Below, piece after piece: positions 17,402 through 27,136 of a stretch of DNA of 64,000 nt; the first letter of the stretch is position 1; the number at the start of each line of letters is the position of its first letter. Under the pieces are notes generated by a model. It did no database searches. It saw only the letters and a list, made by a program, of their open reading frames with translations, and had not been told where the DNA came from. The DNA lies in NCBI GenBank assembly GCA_046290575.1, contig JBKAGX010000007.1, positions 86,918 through 150,917 on the forward strand, read 5' to 3'. The DNA comes from JANQQJ01 sp046290575. GTDB taxonomy: Bacteria; Pseudomonadota; Alphaproteobacteria; SMXS01. The translations under genes and the position numbers were made by a program.

Positions 17402-19765
17402 ATGCATATGCTCGACAAAAAACTCTGGCGTAATCTGTGGGCGATGAAGACCCAGGTGTTGGCCATTGCGCTGGTGATGGCTGCCGGGCTCGCTACATAT
17501 GTGATGAGCGCCGGGATGTTCGACTCGCTGCAGGAATCGCGCGAACAGTACTACCGCGACTATCGCTTCGCAGATGTGTTCATCGATGTGAAGCGGGCGC
17601 CTGAATCCCTGCGCCGGCAGATTGAGGCGATCCCCGGTGTGGGCCAGACCATGACGCGCGTCGTCGTTGGCGCGACGCTCGACCTGCCCGGCGTCAAGGA
17701 ACCGGCCACCGGCTTCATCGTATCCTTGCCGGAGGGGCGGCAGCCGGATCTGAACCTGCTGCATCTGCGGGTGGGACGGTTACCGGAGCCCTACCGCGAG
17801 AACGAGGTGGTGATCAGCGACGCCTTTGCCGAGGCGCGCGGCATGAAACCCGGTGACACACTCTCCGCCATCATCAGCGGCCACAAGCGCGATTTGATAG
17901 TTGTCGGCGTCGCCCTGTCGCCGGAATTCATCTATTGGCTGCCGCCCGGGGCGCTGTTCCCCGACAACAAACGCTATGCCGTGATGTGGATGGGCCGCGA
18001 CGCGCTGGAAGCCGCGCACGATATGGACGGTGCCTTCAATAGCGCGGCGCTGCGCCTGATGCATGACGCCGTCGAGCGGGATGTGATCGATGCGGTCGAT
18101 GCTCTCACGCGCCGTTATGGCGGGCTGGGGGCGTATGGCCGCGAAGACCATCAGTCCGATATGTTCCTGCGCAACGAATTCGAACAGCTTGAGGTGATGG
18201 CTTTTATTGTGCCGATCATCTTTCTGGCGGTCGCGGCGTTCCTTTTGAACACTGTGTTGACGCGGATGATCAATCTGGAGCGCGAGGAGATCGGTACGCT
18301 GAAGGCGCTGGGCCTGTCCGACAGGGAGGTCGGCTTCCACTATGTCAAATTTGCCGGGGTGATTGCGTTATTGGCCACCGTGCTGGGGGTTGGCGCCGGG
18401 ATTTGGCTGGGCCGCGGCATGGCGGATCTGTATTCGGAATTCTTCCGGTTCCCGACCCTGGCCTATCGGCTGGATCCGGCGATTCCGTTCAATTCTCTTT
18501 TGGTGAGTGTGTTGGCGGCGGGCCTGGGAACCCAGCAGGCGATTCGGCGCGTCATGAAGATGCGTCCGGCAGAGGCCATGCATGCGGAACCGCCGGCAAA
18601 GTTCCGCCCTGTGTTGCTTGAGCGCCTGGGGCTTTCAGCGTTGATGTCGCCTGCTGCGCGCATGATCTGGCGGCAGCTTGAACGGCGTGTCCGCCGCTCC
18701 TTGCTGACCTGCGCGGGGATCGGCGCGGCGTTGGGCACGCTGATTGCATCCAGCTTCGCGCTCGACGGAATCGATTTCATTATGCACGTCGAATTCAATG
18801 AATCCGCACGCGAGGATTTCGGCGTCACGCTAACGGAACCGCTCTCCAAGCAGGCGTTGTTTGATGTCGCCAGCCTGCCCGGTGTTATGCGTGCTGAACC
18901 CTATCGTGCAGTGCCGGTGAAGTTGAAGTGGGGGCCTCGAACGGAGCGCGTGTCGCTGCTGGGCATCGGTCATGATGCCAACCTTCACCGGACTCTTGAT
19001 ATCGACCTGCAGCCTATCGCCCTGCCGTCGGAAGGCGTTGTACTGACCGAAACACTGGCAAAGATGCTGGATGCCAAAACCGGCGATGTTCTGACTGTGG
19101 CGGTGCTGGAAGGCCGACGGCCTACCCGCCAGATCACCGTGACGGCTGTGGTCAAACAGCTCGTCGGGTTCGGGGCGTATATGAGTTTGGATGCGCTCAA
19201 CCGGCTGATGCTTGAAGGGTCCAGTGTCTCTGGCGCCTGGCTGAGTGTCGACAGCGCGCAGGTCGATCAGTTTTATGAACAGGTCAAGCAAACCCCTGCC
19301 ATTGCCGGGATCGCCATCCGCTCCGGAACGATCCAGGGCTTCGAGGAGACCATGGCTGAAAGCATGCTGCGCATGACTTTCGTAAACATCATCTTTGCCG
19401 GAATCATCGCATTCGGTGTGGTTTACAACTCTGCACGGATAAGTGTCTCGGAACGCGGCCGTGAGCTTGCCAGTATGCGGGTGTTGGGGTTCACGCGGGG
19501 TGAAATCTCGACCATCCTGTTGGGTGAGCTGGCGATTCTGGTGGCGTTTGCCATTCCGCTGGGCTGTTTGATGGGCTATGGCCTGACCTATCTCATCGTC
19601 ACCGGGCTCGAGACCGAGCTGTTTCGGATGCCGATGATCATCGACCGGTCAACCTATGGCTGGACCGCGCTTGTCGTTGTTGCTGCGGCGGCCTTGTCGG
19701 CGTTGGTCGTTCGGCGGCGTCTCGACACCCTAAATCTAGTTGAAGTGCTGAAAACCCGGGAGTAG
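17402..19765 (+). CDS. FtsX-type ABC transporter permease (two FtsX domains)
   Basis: A 787-residue inner-membrane permease. TM1 (AIALVMAAGLATYVMSAGM) is followed by a large periplasmic region, then a first FtsX domain with EEIGTLKALGLSDREV between helices, a second extracytoplasmic region after about residue 440, and a C-terminal FtsX domain with RELASMRVLGFTRGEIS. The layout matches DevC/YknZ/MacB-related permeases. It lies between its ATPase and a periplasmic adaptor. Exported molecules of such systems include lipids, peptides and macrolides; nothing here identifies the substrate. Confidence 0.92.
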   Translation: MHMLDKKLWRNLWAMKTQVLAIALVMAAGLATYVMSAGMFDSLQESREQYYRDYRFADVFIDVKRAPESLRRQIEAIPGVGQTMTRVVVGATLDLPGVKEPATGFIVSLPEGRQPDLNLLHLRVGRLPEPYRENEVVISDAFAEARGMKPGDTLSAIISGHKRDLIVVGVALSPEFIYWLPPGALFPDNKRYAVMWMGRDALEAAHDMDGAFNSAALRLMHDAVERDVIDAVDALTRRYGGLGAYGREDHQSDMFLRNEFEQLEVMAFIVPIIFLAVAAFLLNTVLTRMINLEREEIGTLKALGLSDREVGFHYVKFAGVIALLATVLGVGAGIWLGRGMADLYSEFFRFPTLAYRLDPAIPFNSLLVSVLAAGLGTQQAIRRVMKMRPAEAMHAEPPAKFRPVLLERLGLSALMSPAARMIWRQLERRVRRSLLTCAGIGAALGTLIASSFALDGIDFIMHVEFNESAREDFGVTLTEPLSKQALFDVASLPGVMRAEPYRAVPVKLKWGPRTERVSLLGIGHDANLHRTLDIDLQPIALPSEGVVLTETLAKMLDAKTGDVLTVAVLEGRRPTRQITVTAVVKQLVGFGAYMSLDALNRLMLEGSSVSGAWLSVDSAQVDQFYEQVKQTPAIAGIAIRSGTIQGFEETMAESMLRMTFVNIIFAGIIAFGVVYNSARISVSERGRELASMRVLGFTRGEISTILLGELAILVAFAIPLGCLMGYGLTYLIVTGLETELFRMPMIIDRSTYGWTALVVVAAAALSALVVRRRLDTLNLVEVLKTRE

Positions 19766-19769
19766 ACGG

Positions 19770-20957
19770 TTGAGCGAGGCGGAAAAGGCGCGCAAGCCGC
19801 GCCGTGGATGGATCAAATGGGTCGCGGGCATTGCCGTGGTCGCCGTGCTGGCGTTCATGGCCTTTGCGCCAGAGCCTTTGCCGGTCGATACAGGCGAAGT
19901 GACCCGGGGCGCACTGGAGGTGACCGTAACGGCCGAGGGCCGCACGCGGATCAGGGATATCTTCACCATTTCTGCCCCGGTCAACGGGCGAGTTTTACGG
20001 GTCACGCTTGATCCCGGCGATCCGGTCAACGCCGGCGAGACCGTTGTGGCGATTTTTGAACCCGTCGAGCCCGATTTCCTGGATGAACGAACATTGGCGC
20101 AGGCGCGCGCGCGGCTCGAACAGGCCAAGGCCGCGACCATCCGCTCAAAAGCGGAGCTCGATTACGCCGAAAGCGAATGGGACCGGGTGAAGAACCTGCC
20201 GCTTGGTAGCGTTGTAACCCAGCGCCAGCGGGACCAGAGAAAATCCGCCTATGATGGTGCGAGAGCCGCATACAACGCGGCGCGTGCCGACCAGGCAGCG
20301 GCCCAGGCTGCGCTGATCGTGCCGACGGCTGCGGCTGAAGGCCAGCATAGCGGCGAAGGCTGTTGTCTGCGCATGGCGGCGCCAGTCAACGGTGAAGTGC
20401 TGCGTGTGCTGCAGGAAAGCGAGCGGGTGCTACCCGCCGGGTCCGCAATTCTAGAGGTCGGTAATCCGTCCGACCTGGAGATTGTGGTCGATCTGCTGTC
20501 GCAGGATGCCGTCCGGGTTCGTTCCGGACAAGCCGTGCGCATTGACAATTGGGGCGGCGATGACGCGCTCAACGGTGTGGTCAGGCGCGTCGAGCCGTCG
20601 GGCTTCACCAAGATCTCGGCACTGGGTGTCGAGGAACAACGGGTCAATGTCATCGTCGACATCACCGATCCGCATGAAAAATGGGCCGGTCTGCGCGACG
20701 CCTATCGGGTCGAGCCGCACATTGTCGTCTGGTCGCAGGAAGACCAGCTTGTGGTGCCGCTAAGCGCCCTGTTCCGGCAGGGCGATGACTGGGCAGTTTT
20801 CAGGGTTGTTGACGACAGGGCCGTCCTGACACCGGTTAAAGTCGGCGAGCGCAATGCGGAGAGCGGCGCAGTCCTGGGCGGCCTCTCTGCAGGCGATCAG
20901 GTGATCCGCCATCCGGGCGAGGCGGTCAGCGACGGTGTTCGCGTCGCCGTGAATTAG
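19770..20957 (+). CDS. HlyD/MFP family periplasmic adaptor subunit
   Basis: A 395-residue membrane-fusion protein with one N-terminal membrane anchor (WVAGIAVVAVLAFMAFA), a first lipoyl half (SAPVNGRVLRVTLDPGDPV), a coiled-coil hairpin rich in Ala/Arg/Glu (residues about 107-185), a second lipoyl half (MAAPVNGEVLRVLQESERV) and beta-barrel domains. It should bridge the ABC permease to an outer-membrane channel, which is not encoded here. The start is TTG 19770, 4 bp after the permease stop; no better start is in frame. It carries a CC pair in the second lipoyl region (EGCCLRM). Confidence 0.9.
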   Translation: MSEAEKARKPRRGWIKWVAGIAVVAVLAFMAFAPEPLPVDTGEVTRGALEVTVTAEGRTRIRDIFTISAPVNGRVLRVTLDPGDPVNAGETVVAIFEPVEPDFLDERTLAQARARLEQAKAATIRSKAELDYAESEWDRVKNLPLGSVVTQRQRDQRKSAYDGARAAYNAARADQAAAQAALIVPTAAAEGQHSGEGCCLRMAAPVNGEVLRVLQESERVLPAGSAILEVGNPSDLEIVVDLLSQDAVRVRSGQAVRIDNWGGDDALNGVVRRVEPSGFTKISALGVEEQRVNVIVDITDPHEKWAGLRDAYRVEPHIVVWSQEDQLVVPLSALFRQGDDWAVFRVVDDRAVLTPVKVGERNAESGAVLGGLSAGDQVIRHPGEAVSDGVRVAVN

Positions 20958-21009
20958 CTTCCCCCTTTGTTGAATTGATTTTGGACCAACCTTCTGGCCT
21001 AGTGCGCCC

Positions 21010-23466
21010 ATGCGGGATAAAGAGCTCAGACTGGCGATTGTATGCTCCGGCGGCATTTCACTGGCCGTCTACATGCATGGAATCGTAAAAGAAATCCTGA
21101 AGATCACCCGTGCGTCGAAACACTATCATGCGGTGCCTGACACGGCGGAGAAACGCCGCCGCAAGCTGGATGACATTCCCCAGCCAGATGATCGGGCGAT
21201 TGATACCGAGCGGGTCTATTTCGAGATGCTCCAGGCGTTGGGCGAGGAACTCGACCTACGGGTGATTGTGGACGTGATCGCAGGCACCAGCGCCGGCGGC
21301 ATCAACAGCGTGATCCTGGCGCGTGCGCTGGCACACGATCTCTCGTTTGAGGTGCTGCGCGAGCTGTGGCTGACCGGCGCCGATATCGACGCGCTGGTCG
21401 CTGACGATCACCAAGCAGGATGGAGCCAGCGGGTCTTCCGGCCGATGGTGCAGTGGATCCTGGGTGACCGCCTGCGCGGCGTCGATGTGGACGATGAAGT
21501 GTCTGAAAAACTGCTGTCGCTAACGCAGGTGGCGCGCCTGAAACCGCCTTTCGACGGTGAGCGGCTTATTGAATCACTGATTGATGCGATGGAATCGATG
21601 GGCCGCCCGGTCGGCCATGAGGAATCCCTGATCCCTGACGGGTTGTCGCTCGACATGGTGGTCACGGTGACTGATTTCTTTGGATATACCCAGTCCATCC
21701 CGCTCTACGATCCGCCGGTGATTGAAGAACGTGAGCATCGCCACCGGCTCCACTTTCGTTATCGGCGGTGGACGGGTGGCGATATGGAGACCGACTTCGA
21801 AGATAGCTGCGTCCCCGCACTGGCCTTCGCGGCGCGCGCGACGGCGAGTTTTCCGGGAGCCTTCCCGCCGGCGCAGTTGGGAGAGGTAGACCGGGTGCTG
21901 GCCCGCCGGGGCCGGACCTGGAAAACCAAGCCGCGCTTCCTGGCAGGCAACTTCAAACCCTATTTCGAGACCGGCAGTGACCCTGAAAAAACGTCATTCA
22001 TTGACGGCGCGGTGCTTAACAACAATCCGTTCGGCCCCGCTATAGAGGCGATTGGTCGGCAGCCCGCGCTGCGCGATGTTGATCGTCGGCTGGTCTATAT
22101 CAACCCGAACCCGGCAAGCCGGCCACCGCCGCCAACGGGCAACCCGCCCGGCATGCTCCGTACCCTGCGGGCAGCGCTATCGGACATCCCCCGTAACGAA
22201 CCCATCTCGGACGACCTGCTTTGGGTGCAGGAACTTAACGAGCGGGTCCGGTTGACGCGGGAAATTGTCGAAGCGGCCAGGCCGGACATCACCCGCGCGG
22301 TCGAGGAGATTACCAGATCACGCGCGGAAAAACGGCATCTGACGGTGGCTCAGGTTGCCAGTTGGCGCGACCAGGCCAATGCGCGGGCCAGCGAGGATGC
22401 AGGCTTTGCGTTCAAGGGTTATTTGCGGCTTAAGCTTGATTCAGCGGCGACCCAGGTTGGCGGGTTGGTTGCGGCGTTATGCGATCATCGCCGTGGCAGC
22501 CTTGAATCCGAGTTTGTCATCAAGACTATTCGGGCCTGGGCTCGGCATCGAAGTGTTGTGCCGGACCCGTCCTGGGCGCCGGAACCCGGCACGTTGCTGA
22601 AGGACCCGCCCAGCTGGGTCAAGTTCCTGCGCGGCTTCGATCTGGATTTCCGGCGCCGTCGAATCCGGTTCGTCATCCAGGCGCTGAACGGCCTCTATGG
22701 CCGCCTCGACGAACCTGAATTGGCGGAGTTGAGTGCCTATCGACTGGATTATCTCAAGGGTCAGTTCTACGAGGTGCTGGATGCTTTACGGTCCCGTGAA
22801 GGGACCGCCACCATCAGCCTGGAAGCCACGGCCCGAGCGCGCGACTTGTTCGAAGCAGCGCTGGCGACGGGGCAGTACAATAGTGAAGCTGCTGATAATT
22901 TCGCGCTCGCCAATCTGGGGACGATCGACACCCTGATTGAAGGGCTCGCCCGCGACCTGGAGCTTGAGACGATGAACCGGCGTTCCGACGAGATTTTCGC
23001 CGGGATAGAGCATGCAGGCCCCGCTGGTCTTGTCCGCCGTGAGTTGCTGATCGACTATCTGGGTTTTCCGCTTTGGGATGTGATGACGTTTTCGACCGGA
23101 TCGTGGGATCCGGCCGCCGAATATGACGAGATCCGGGTGGCGCGGCTTAGCCCGCAGGACTGCAACGCGCTGCGAGAAGGTGGCCCTGAAGCGGTATTGC
23201 AGGGCACGAAGCTGGGCAATTTCGGTGCGTTCTTCAAGCGCGCCCACCGCGAAAATGACTATCTGTGGGGACGGCTGCATGGCGTCGACCGGCTCATTGA
23301 TATCGTTGCCGATGTGGCCCGCCGCGAGGACAAAGAACACCTCATCGATGTAGCCGCTCTCAAGAAGAAAGCCTTTCAGGCGGTGATCAAAGCCGAACGC
23401 CCGCACCTGCGGGATAGCGAGGTGTTGTTAGGCGAACTTGAGGCAGAGATAGAGGCGCTCGGATAG
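21010..23466 (+). CDS. Large patatin-like phospholipase (DUF3376 type)
   Basis: An 818-residue protein whose N-terminal third is a patatin domain. It has the oxyanion loop CSGGISLAVYMHG (residues 12-24), the nucleophile elbow GTSAGG with Ser94, and the catalytic-dyad block FIDGAVLNNNPFG near residue 330. The long C-terminal helical part matches the patatin-like proteins that carry DUF3376. Such enzymes hydrolyse acyl groups from phospholipids or other lipids. No signal peptide is seen, so it acts in the cytoplasm or on the inner membrane face. It follows the ABC exporter by 52 bp and could be read from the same promoter. Confidence 0.9.
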   Translation: MRDKELRLAIVCSGGISLAVYMHGIVKEILKITRASKHYHAVPDTAEKRRRKLDDIPQPDDRAIDTERVYFEMLQALGEELDLRVIVDVIAGTSAGGINSVILARALAHDLSFEVLRELWLTGADIDALVADDHQAGWSQRVFRPMVQWILGDRLRGVDVDDEVSEKLLSLTQVARLKPPFDGERLIESLIDAMESMGRPVGHEESLIPDGLSLDMVVTVTDFFGYTQSIPLYDPPVIEEREHRHRLHFRYRRWTGGDMETDFEDSCVPALAFAARATASFPGAFPPAQLGEVDRVLARRGRTWKTKPRFLAGNFKPYFETGSDPEKTSFIDGAVLNNNPFGPAIEAIGRQPALRDVDRRLVYINPNPASRPPPPTGNPPGMLRTLRAALSDIPRNEPISDDLLWVQELNERVRLTREIVEAARPDITRAVEEITRSRAEKRHLTVAQVASWRDQANARASEDAGFAFKGYLRLKLDSAATQVGGLVAALCDHRRGSLESEFVIKTIRAWARHRSVVPDPSWAPEPGTLLKDPPSWVKFLRGFDLDFRRRRIRFVIQALNGLYGRLDEPELAELSAYRLDYLKGQFYEVLDALRSREGTATISLEATARARDLFEAALATGQYNSEAADNFALANLGTIDTLIEGLARDLELETMNRRSDEIFAGIEHAGPAGLVRRELLIDYLGFPLWDVMTFSTGSWDPAAEYDEIRVARLSPQDCNALREGGPEAVLQGTKLGNFGAFFKRAHRENDYLWGRLHGVDRLIDIVADVARREDKEHLIDVAALKKKAFQAVIKAERPHLRDSEVLLGELEAEIEALG

Positions 23467-23475
23467 TCGATATCG

Positions 23476-23799
23476 CTATCCCAATTCTTCGACCATCGCT
23501 GCGTGGGCGCGGTCGGCCAAATCGGGCCAATGATCCTTTTCGCTAGCGGGGATACGGTACCACCCCTTCATCGGCGGCTTGTTCTTGAACGGGTTCAGAT
23601 AAGCCCACTCGGTGACGCCAATGTCGCCCGGGTTGAACCCCTTACCGATGCGGAACACCATGGTGTCGTCCCAGAAAAAGGCGAAGTTCTTTCCCTTGTA
23701 CTGAATGCCGGGCGACGACATCATCTTGCCGCGCCCGACACCCTCATGCATGGACTCCATGCGTTCTGAGATGTTGTTGAACAGGTCTTCAGGGGTCAT
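23476..23799 (-). CDS. TfoX N-terminal / YjbR-like small protein
   Basis: A 107-residue protein, MTPEDLFNNISERMESMHEG, followed by GKMMSSPGIQYKGKNFAFFWDDTMVFRIG and a C-terminal MKGWYRIPASEKDHWPDLADRA. The order (helix, MM.SPG.. strand, K.F....D..V.R.., MK.W..VP) is that of TfoX_N/YjbR-type domains, whose function is mostly unknown. It faces the patatin gene tail to tail (9 bp apart) and is divergent from the exonuclease. ATG 23799 preferred over an in-frame ATG at 23811. Confidence 0.72.
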   Translation of the reverse strand: MTPEDLFNNISERMESMHEGVGRGKMMSSPGIQYKGKNFAFFWDDTMVFRIGKGFNPGDIGVTEWAYLNPFKNKPPMKGWYRIPASEKDHWPDLADRAHAAMVEELG

Positions 23800-23896
23800 G
23801 ATCCTCTCCATCGGGAATAGTGCCTATTCCAAAGACGATGGCCAGGCGGAATTTCCGACCAAACGAGATCCAGGCAACGAGAGGGGCACTGCCGTC

Positions 23897-24481
23897 ATGC
23901 TGGTTTTCATGGATATTGAAGCGTCGGGACTGATCGAAAACAGCTATCCGATTGAGATTGCCTGGGTGTTTGACGATGGCAGCGGCGGGGAAAGTCATCT
24001 CGTCAAACCGGCGCCAGGCTGGACGGTGTGGAGCGATGTTGCGGAACAGACCCACAATATCAGCCGCGAGATTCTGGAGCGGGACGGCAAGCCGCCGGAA
24101 GTCGTCGCCGCCCGCATGATCGAGGTGCTGGATGCACATCAGCTTTATGCCAGTTCACCGAATTGGGATCAGAAATGGCTCTCAAGCCTGCTGGTTGCCG
24201 CAGGGCATGATCCCTATCGCCTGGCGCTGCAGGATACCGAAGTCGCCTGGGCCCTGGCGATTGCCGACAAACTCGGTATCGATATGGAGACCGCGCCGCG
24301 TGACCCGGGTGAAGCCGTGCCGCGGGATGTGGAAAACATCATGGTCTTTGCCGAGCTGGAAGAACGCCATATCCGCACCCACCGGGCGCTGGATGACGCC
24401 AAGGAAGAGCGCAACCGCTGGCTTCGCGTTCAGGAGATGGTTGAAGAACGGCTGCGCAAACAGAAGGAATATGGGTGGTAG
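23897..24481 (+). CDS. DEDDh 3'-5' exonuclease family protein
   Basis: A 194-residue RNase T/DnaQ-like nuclease domain. MLVFMDIEASGLIE gives the first acidic pair D6/E8 (DxE), VAEQTHNISREIL is the substrate loop, and the C-terminal THRALDDAKEE supplies the His and last Asp of the DEDDh set. It most likely trims RNA or DNA 3' ends. No polymerase partner is adjacent. ATG 23897 was chosen as the only start giving the family N-terminus; upstream in-frame codons overlap the divergent gene. Confidence 0.85.
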   Translation: MLVFMDIEASGLIENSYPIEIAWVFDDGSGGESHLVKPAPGWTVWSDVAEQTHNISREILERDGKPPEVVAARMIEVLDAHQLYASSPNWDQKWLSSLLVAAGHDPYRLALQDTEVAWALAIADKLGIDMETAPRDPGEAVPRDVENIMVFAELEERHIRTHRALDDAKEERNRWLRVQEMVEERLRKQKEYGW

Positions 24482-24565
24482 GGGCCCAACGGAAACCCAC
24501 ATCCTGATTGTCATGCCCGGCAAGCCGCAACGCGGCGCGACCGGTGGGGAAATGTATCCCCGCTC

Positions 24566-24612
24566 AAGCCTGTCCTGAGCGGCCCGCCACCAGGCGGGCG
24601 GGCCGAAGGGGC
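24566..24612. repeat. Intergenic CCTGAGC/CGAAGGGG hairpin repeat
   Basis: Between the convergent exonuclease and sufA genes, CCCGCC (24583-24588) pairs with GGCGGG (24593-24598) around ACCA, flanked by CAAGCCTGTCCTGAGC on the left and CCGAAGGGG on the right. It is the same family as at 10376-10415 and 41940-42019 and may serve as a bidirectional transcription end. The rest of the 186-bp gap shows nothing. Confidence 0.6.
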
Positions 24613-24667
24613 GGGGGTGATGGACTTGCAGGTGGGGACCGGGTCATCTGGCCGCTAATGAACATAG

Positions 24668-25048
24668 TCAACCCGCCGCGACGGGGTCCTTCAGCACATC
24701 GCCGTCGCTGGCACCACCGACGGAGAAGCTCTCGCCACAGCCGCAGCGGCTGGTTTCATTCGGGTTGGTGAACTGGAAGCCGGAGAAGAACTTGTCTTCC
24801 TGATAGTCCATTTCCGAGCCCAGGATATACATCACCGCCATTGGGTCGATGAACAGCGTGCCGCCGGCTGTTTCGATGGCATCGTCGCCGGGCTTGGCCT
24901 CGTCCACGAAATCCACCTGATAGGACAGGCCCGAACATCCGGTTTCCTTGATCCAGATGCGGATGCCCGCTGCGTCAGGCCGGCTGCCCAGCAGCTTGCC
25001 GACGCGCTCGACCGCGCGGTCTGTAATATTGAGAATTTCACCGGCCAT
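24668..25048 (-). CDS. sufA: A-type iron-sulfur carrier protein (SufA/ErpA-like)
   Basis: A 126-residue HesB/IscA-family protein with the three invariant cysteines: C38 in KETGCSG and C102/C104 in RCGCGES. A-type carriers take Fe-S clusters from the scaffold and deliver them to target proteins. It is the last gene of the suf operon, 2 bp after sufT. Whether it should be called sufA or erpA cannot be decided from sequence alone; operon position argues for sufA. Confidence 0.93.
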   Translation of the reverse strand: MAGEILNITDRAVERVGKLLGSRPDAAGIRIWIKETGCSGLSYQVDFVDEAKPGDDAIETAGGTLFIDPMAVMYILGSEMDYQEDKFFSGFQFTNPNETSRCGCGESFSVGGASDGDVLKDPVAAG

Positions 25049-25050
25049 GA

Positions 25051-25434
25051 TCAGAGCATCCCCAGTTCGAGTTTGGCCGCCTCGGTCAGCTTGGACATAT
25101 CCCAGGGCGGCTCCCAGACCAGATTGACCTTGGCCTCGGTGACGCCCTCGACAGCGCGGACCTTGTCTTCCACTTCACCAGGCATGGATTCGGCGACCGG
25201 GCACATCGGCGTCGTCAGCGTCATGGTGATGAAGGCTGCGCCCTTGTCGTCCACATCGACATCATAGATCAAGCCCAGCTCGTAGATGTTCACCGGGATT
25301 TCCGGGTCATAGATGGTTTTCAGCTCGGCAATGACGCGGTCTGTAACCGTGGCGGCATCTGCTCCGGCCTGTGCGGGGGGCGCTTCGCCGTTTTCGCTAC
25401 CGTCGAGAAATTCATTGAGAAAGGTGTCACTCAT
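25051..25434 (-). CDS. sufT: SUF-system DUF59/MIP18 protein (SufT)
   Basis: A 127-residue protein with an acidic, variable N-terminal arm (about 30 residues) and a DUF59 domain: IYDPEIPVNIYELGLIYDV, TTPMCPVAESMPGEVE with the conserved Cys, and VWEPPWDMSKL. DUF59/SufT proteins assist Fe-S maturation, probably in cluster transfer. Its ATG at 25434 overlaps the sufU stop by 4 bp (ATGA). Confidence 0.92.
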   Translation of the reverse strand: MSDTFLNEFLDGSENGEAPPAQAGADAATVTDRVIAELKTIYDPEIPVNIYELGLIYDVDVDDKGAAFITMTLTTPMCPVAESMPGEVEDKVRAVEGVTEAKVNLVWEPPWDMSKLTEAAKLELGML

Positions 25435-25886
25435 TCCGTCACCACCATGTCTTCTTCCTGGTCGAGAGCCGCGTTCAGTGTGTGCCATCCCAGGGTGGCA
25501 CATTTGACGCGCAGGGGATAATCCCGCACGCCGGAGAACACGGCCAGTTTGTCCAGCGCTTCCAGCTCTTCGAGCCCGACGTCTTCGGTCCCGGTGGTCA
25601 GCGCGTGGAATTTTTCAAACAGCGCCCTGGCTTCGGTCTCGGGCCTGCCTTTGAGCGCTTCGGTCATCAGCGAGGCGCTGGCGACCGAAATCGCACAGCC
25701 GGCGCCTTCGAATTTAACGTCTTCGACCACGCCATCGTGCAGTTTGACATGCACATCCAACTTGTCGCCACAGAGCGGATTGTGGCCGTGGCCTTCGCGG
25801 TTGGCATCTTCCAACGGGCCGAAGTTCCGCGGCTTGCGGCCGTGGTCCAGGATCACTTCCTGATAGAGTTCGCGTAGATCCGACAT
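25431..25886 (-). CDS. sufU: SUF Fe-S scaffold / sulfurtransferase SufU
   Basis: A 151-residue IscU/SufU-family protein. The metal- and sulfur-binding residues are C39 and D41 (NPLCGD), C64 (GAGCAIS) and C129 (VKCATLGWH). The C-terminal W following the last Cys is typical of the SufU branch, which takes sulfur from SufS. Its start overlaps the sufS stop by one base, consistent with strict co-translation in the operon. Confidence 0.94.
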   Translation of the reverse strand: MSDLRELYQEVILDHGRKPRNFGPLEDANREGHGHNPLCGDKLDVHVKLHDGVVEDVKFEGAGCAISVASASLMTEALKGRPETEARALFEKFHALTTGTEDVGLEELEALDKLAVFSGVRDYPLRVKCATLGWHTLNAALDQEEDMVVTE

Positions 25887-27136
25887 CAGCCGAAAATCTC
25901 CTGCACTCGGGCGATGCCATCGATCAGGGCATCGACATCGTCAAAGTCGTTGTAGATCCCGAACGACGCGCGCGTTGTCGCCGGGATGCCGAACCGGTCC
26001 ATTACCGGTTGGGCGCAATGGTGTCCAGCGCGCACGGCAATCCCCTCATGGTCCAGGATAGTGCCGATATCGTGCGGGTGCACTCCCTCAATCGCAAAGG
26101 ACAGCACCGCTGCTTTGTCCGCTGCAGTGCCGTAAATGGTGATTGAGTTCATTGCCGACAAGCGTTCGGTTGCATAGGCCAGCAGCGCCTGTTCATGGTC
26201 GAGCGCCGCTTGCCGGTCCAGCGCCTCGACATAATCCACCGCCGCGCCCAGCGCGATCACGCCGGCAATATTGGGGGTGCCCGCTTCGAATTTCTGCGGG
26301 ATATCTGCATAAGTCGTCTTTTCGAACGTCACCGTCGCGATCATGTCGCCGCCACCCTGATAGGGGGGCATCGCTTCCAGATGTTCGGCCTTGGCGTGCA
26401 GCACACCGACGCCGGTGGGGCCGTAGAGCTTGTGGCCGGTAAACACATAGAAGTCCGCGTCCAGTGCCTGCACATCGACGGGCATATGCGGGACTGCCTG
26501 GCTGCCGTCGACCAGCACCGGCACGCCGTGGCCATGCGCGACGCTGATAATTTCTTCAATTGGCGTGATGGTCCCCAGCGCGTTGGAAACATGCGTCATG
26601 GTGACCAGCCTGGTTTTGGCGGTAAAGGCCTGCTTGAAGTCTTCCCAGACCAGTTCGCCGGCATCGTTGATCGGGATGACGACCAGCTCGATGCCGATCT
26701 CCTCGCGCAGCATTTGCCACGGCACGATGTTGGCGTGATGCTCCATCTGCGACAGGATGATCTGGTCACCTGCTTTCAGATTAGCGCGGCCCCAGCTGCT
26801 GGCGACCAGATTGATGCTTTCCGTCGCGTTGCGCGTGAAGACGATCTCGCGCTCGCTTGCCGCGTTCAGGAACCCGGCGACCTTCTTGCGGGCGTTGTCA
26901 TACGCCACGGTCGCCTGCTGGCTCAGCAGATAAACGCCGCGGTGGATGTTGGCGTATTCGGATTCATAGACATGGGCCTCGGCGTCGATCACGGCTTGCG
27001 GCTTTTGCGCGCTGGCAGCGGAATCCAGAAACACCAGCCGCTTGTCGTAAACAGGCTTGTGCAGAATGGGGAAATCGGCGCGGATGCGTTCGACATCAAA
27101 ACGCGTCGCCGGCACGATTTTGGGTTCCGCCGTCAT
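25886..27136 (-). CDS. sufS: Cysteine desulfurase SufS
   Basis: A 416-residue group II (SufS/CsdA type) desulfurase. The PLP lysine is in FTGHKLYGPTG, the upstream HHANIVPW and VDGSQAVPH supply cofactor contacts, and the catalytic Cys is in RAGHHCAQP. It removes sulfur from cysteine and hands it to SufU or SufBCD. ATG 27136 overlaps the sufD stop. The N-terminal stretch before FPIL is normal length for the family. Confidence 0.96.
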   Translation of the reverse strand: MTAEPKIVPATRFDVERIRADFPILHKPVYDKRLVFLDSAASAQKPQAVIDAEAHVYESEYANIHRGVYLLSQQATVAYDNARKKVAGFLNAASEREIVFTRNATESINLVASSWGRANLKAGDQIILSQMEHHANIVPWQMLREEIGIELVVIPINDAGELVWEDFKQAFTAKTRLVTMTHVSNALGTITPIEEIISVAHGHGVPVLVDGSQAVPHMPVDVQALDADFYVFTGHKLYGPTGVGVLHAKAEHLEAMPPYQGGGDMIATVTFEKTTYADIPQKFEAGTPNIAGVIALGAAVDYVEALDRQAALDHEQALLAYATERLSAMNSITIYGTAADKAAVLSFAIEGVHPHDIGTILDHEGIAVRAGHHCAQPVMDRFGIPATTRASFGIYNDFDDVDALIDGIARVQEIFG

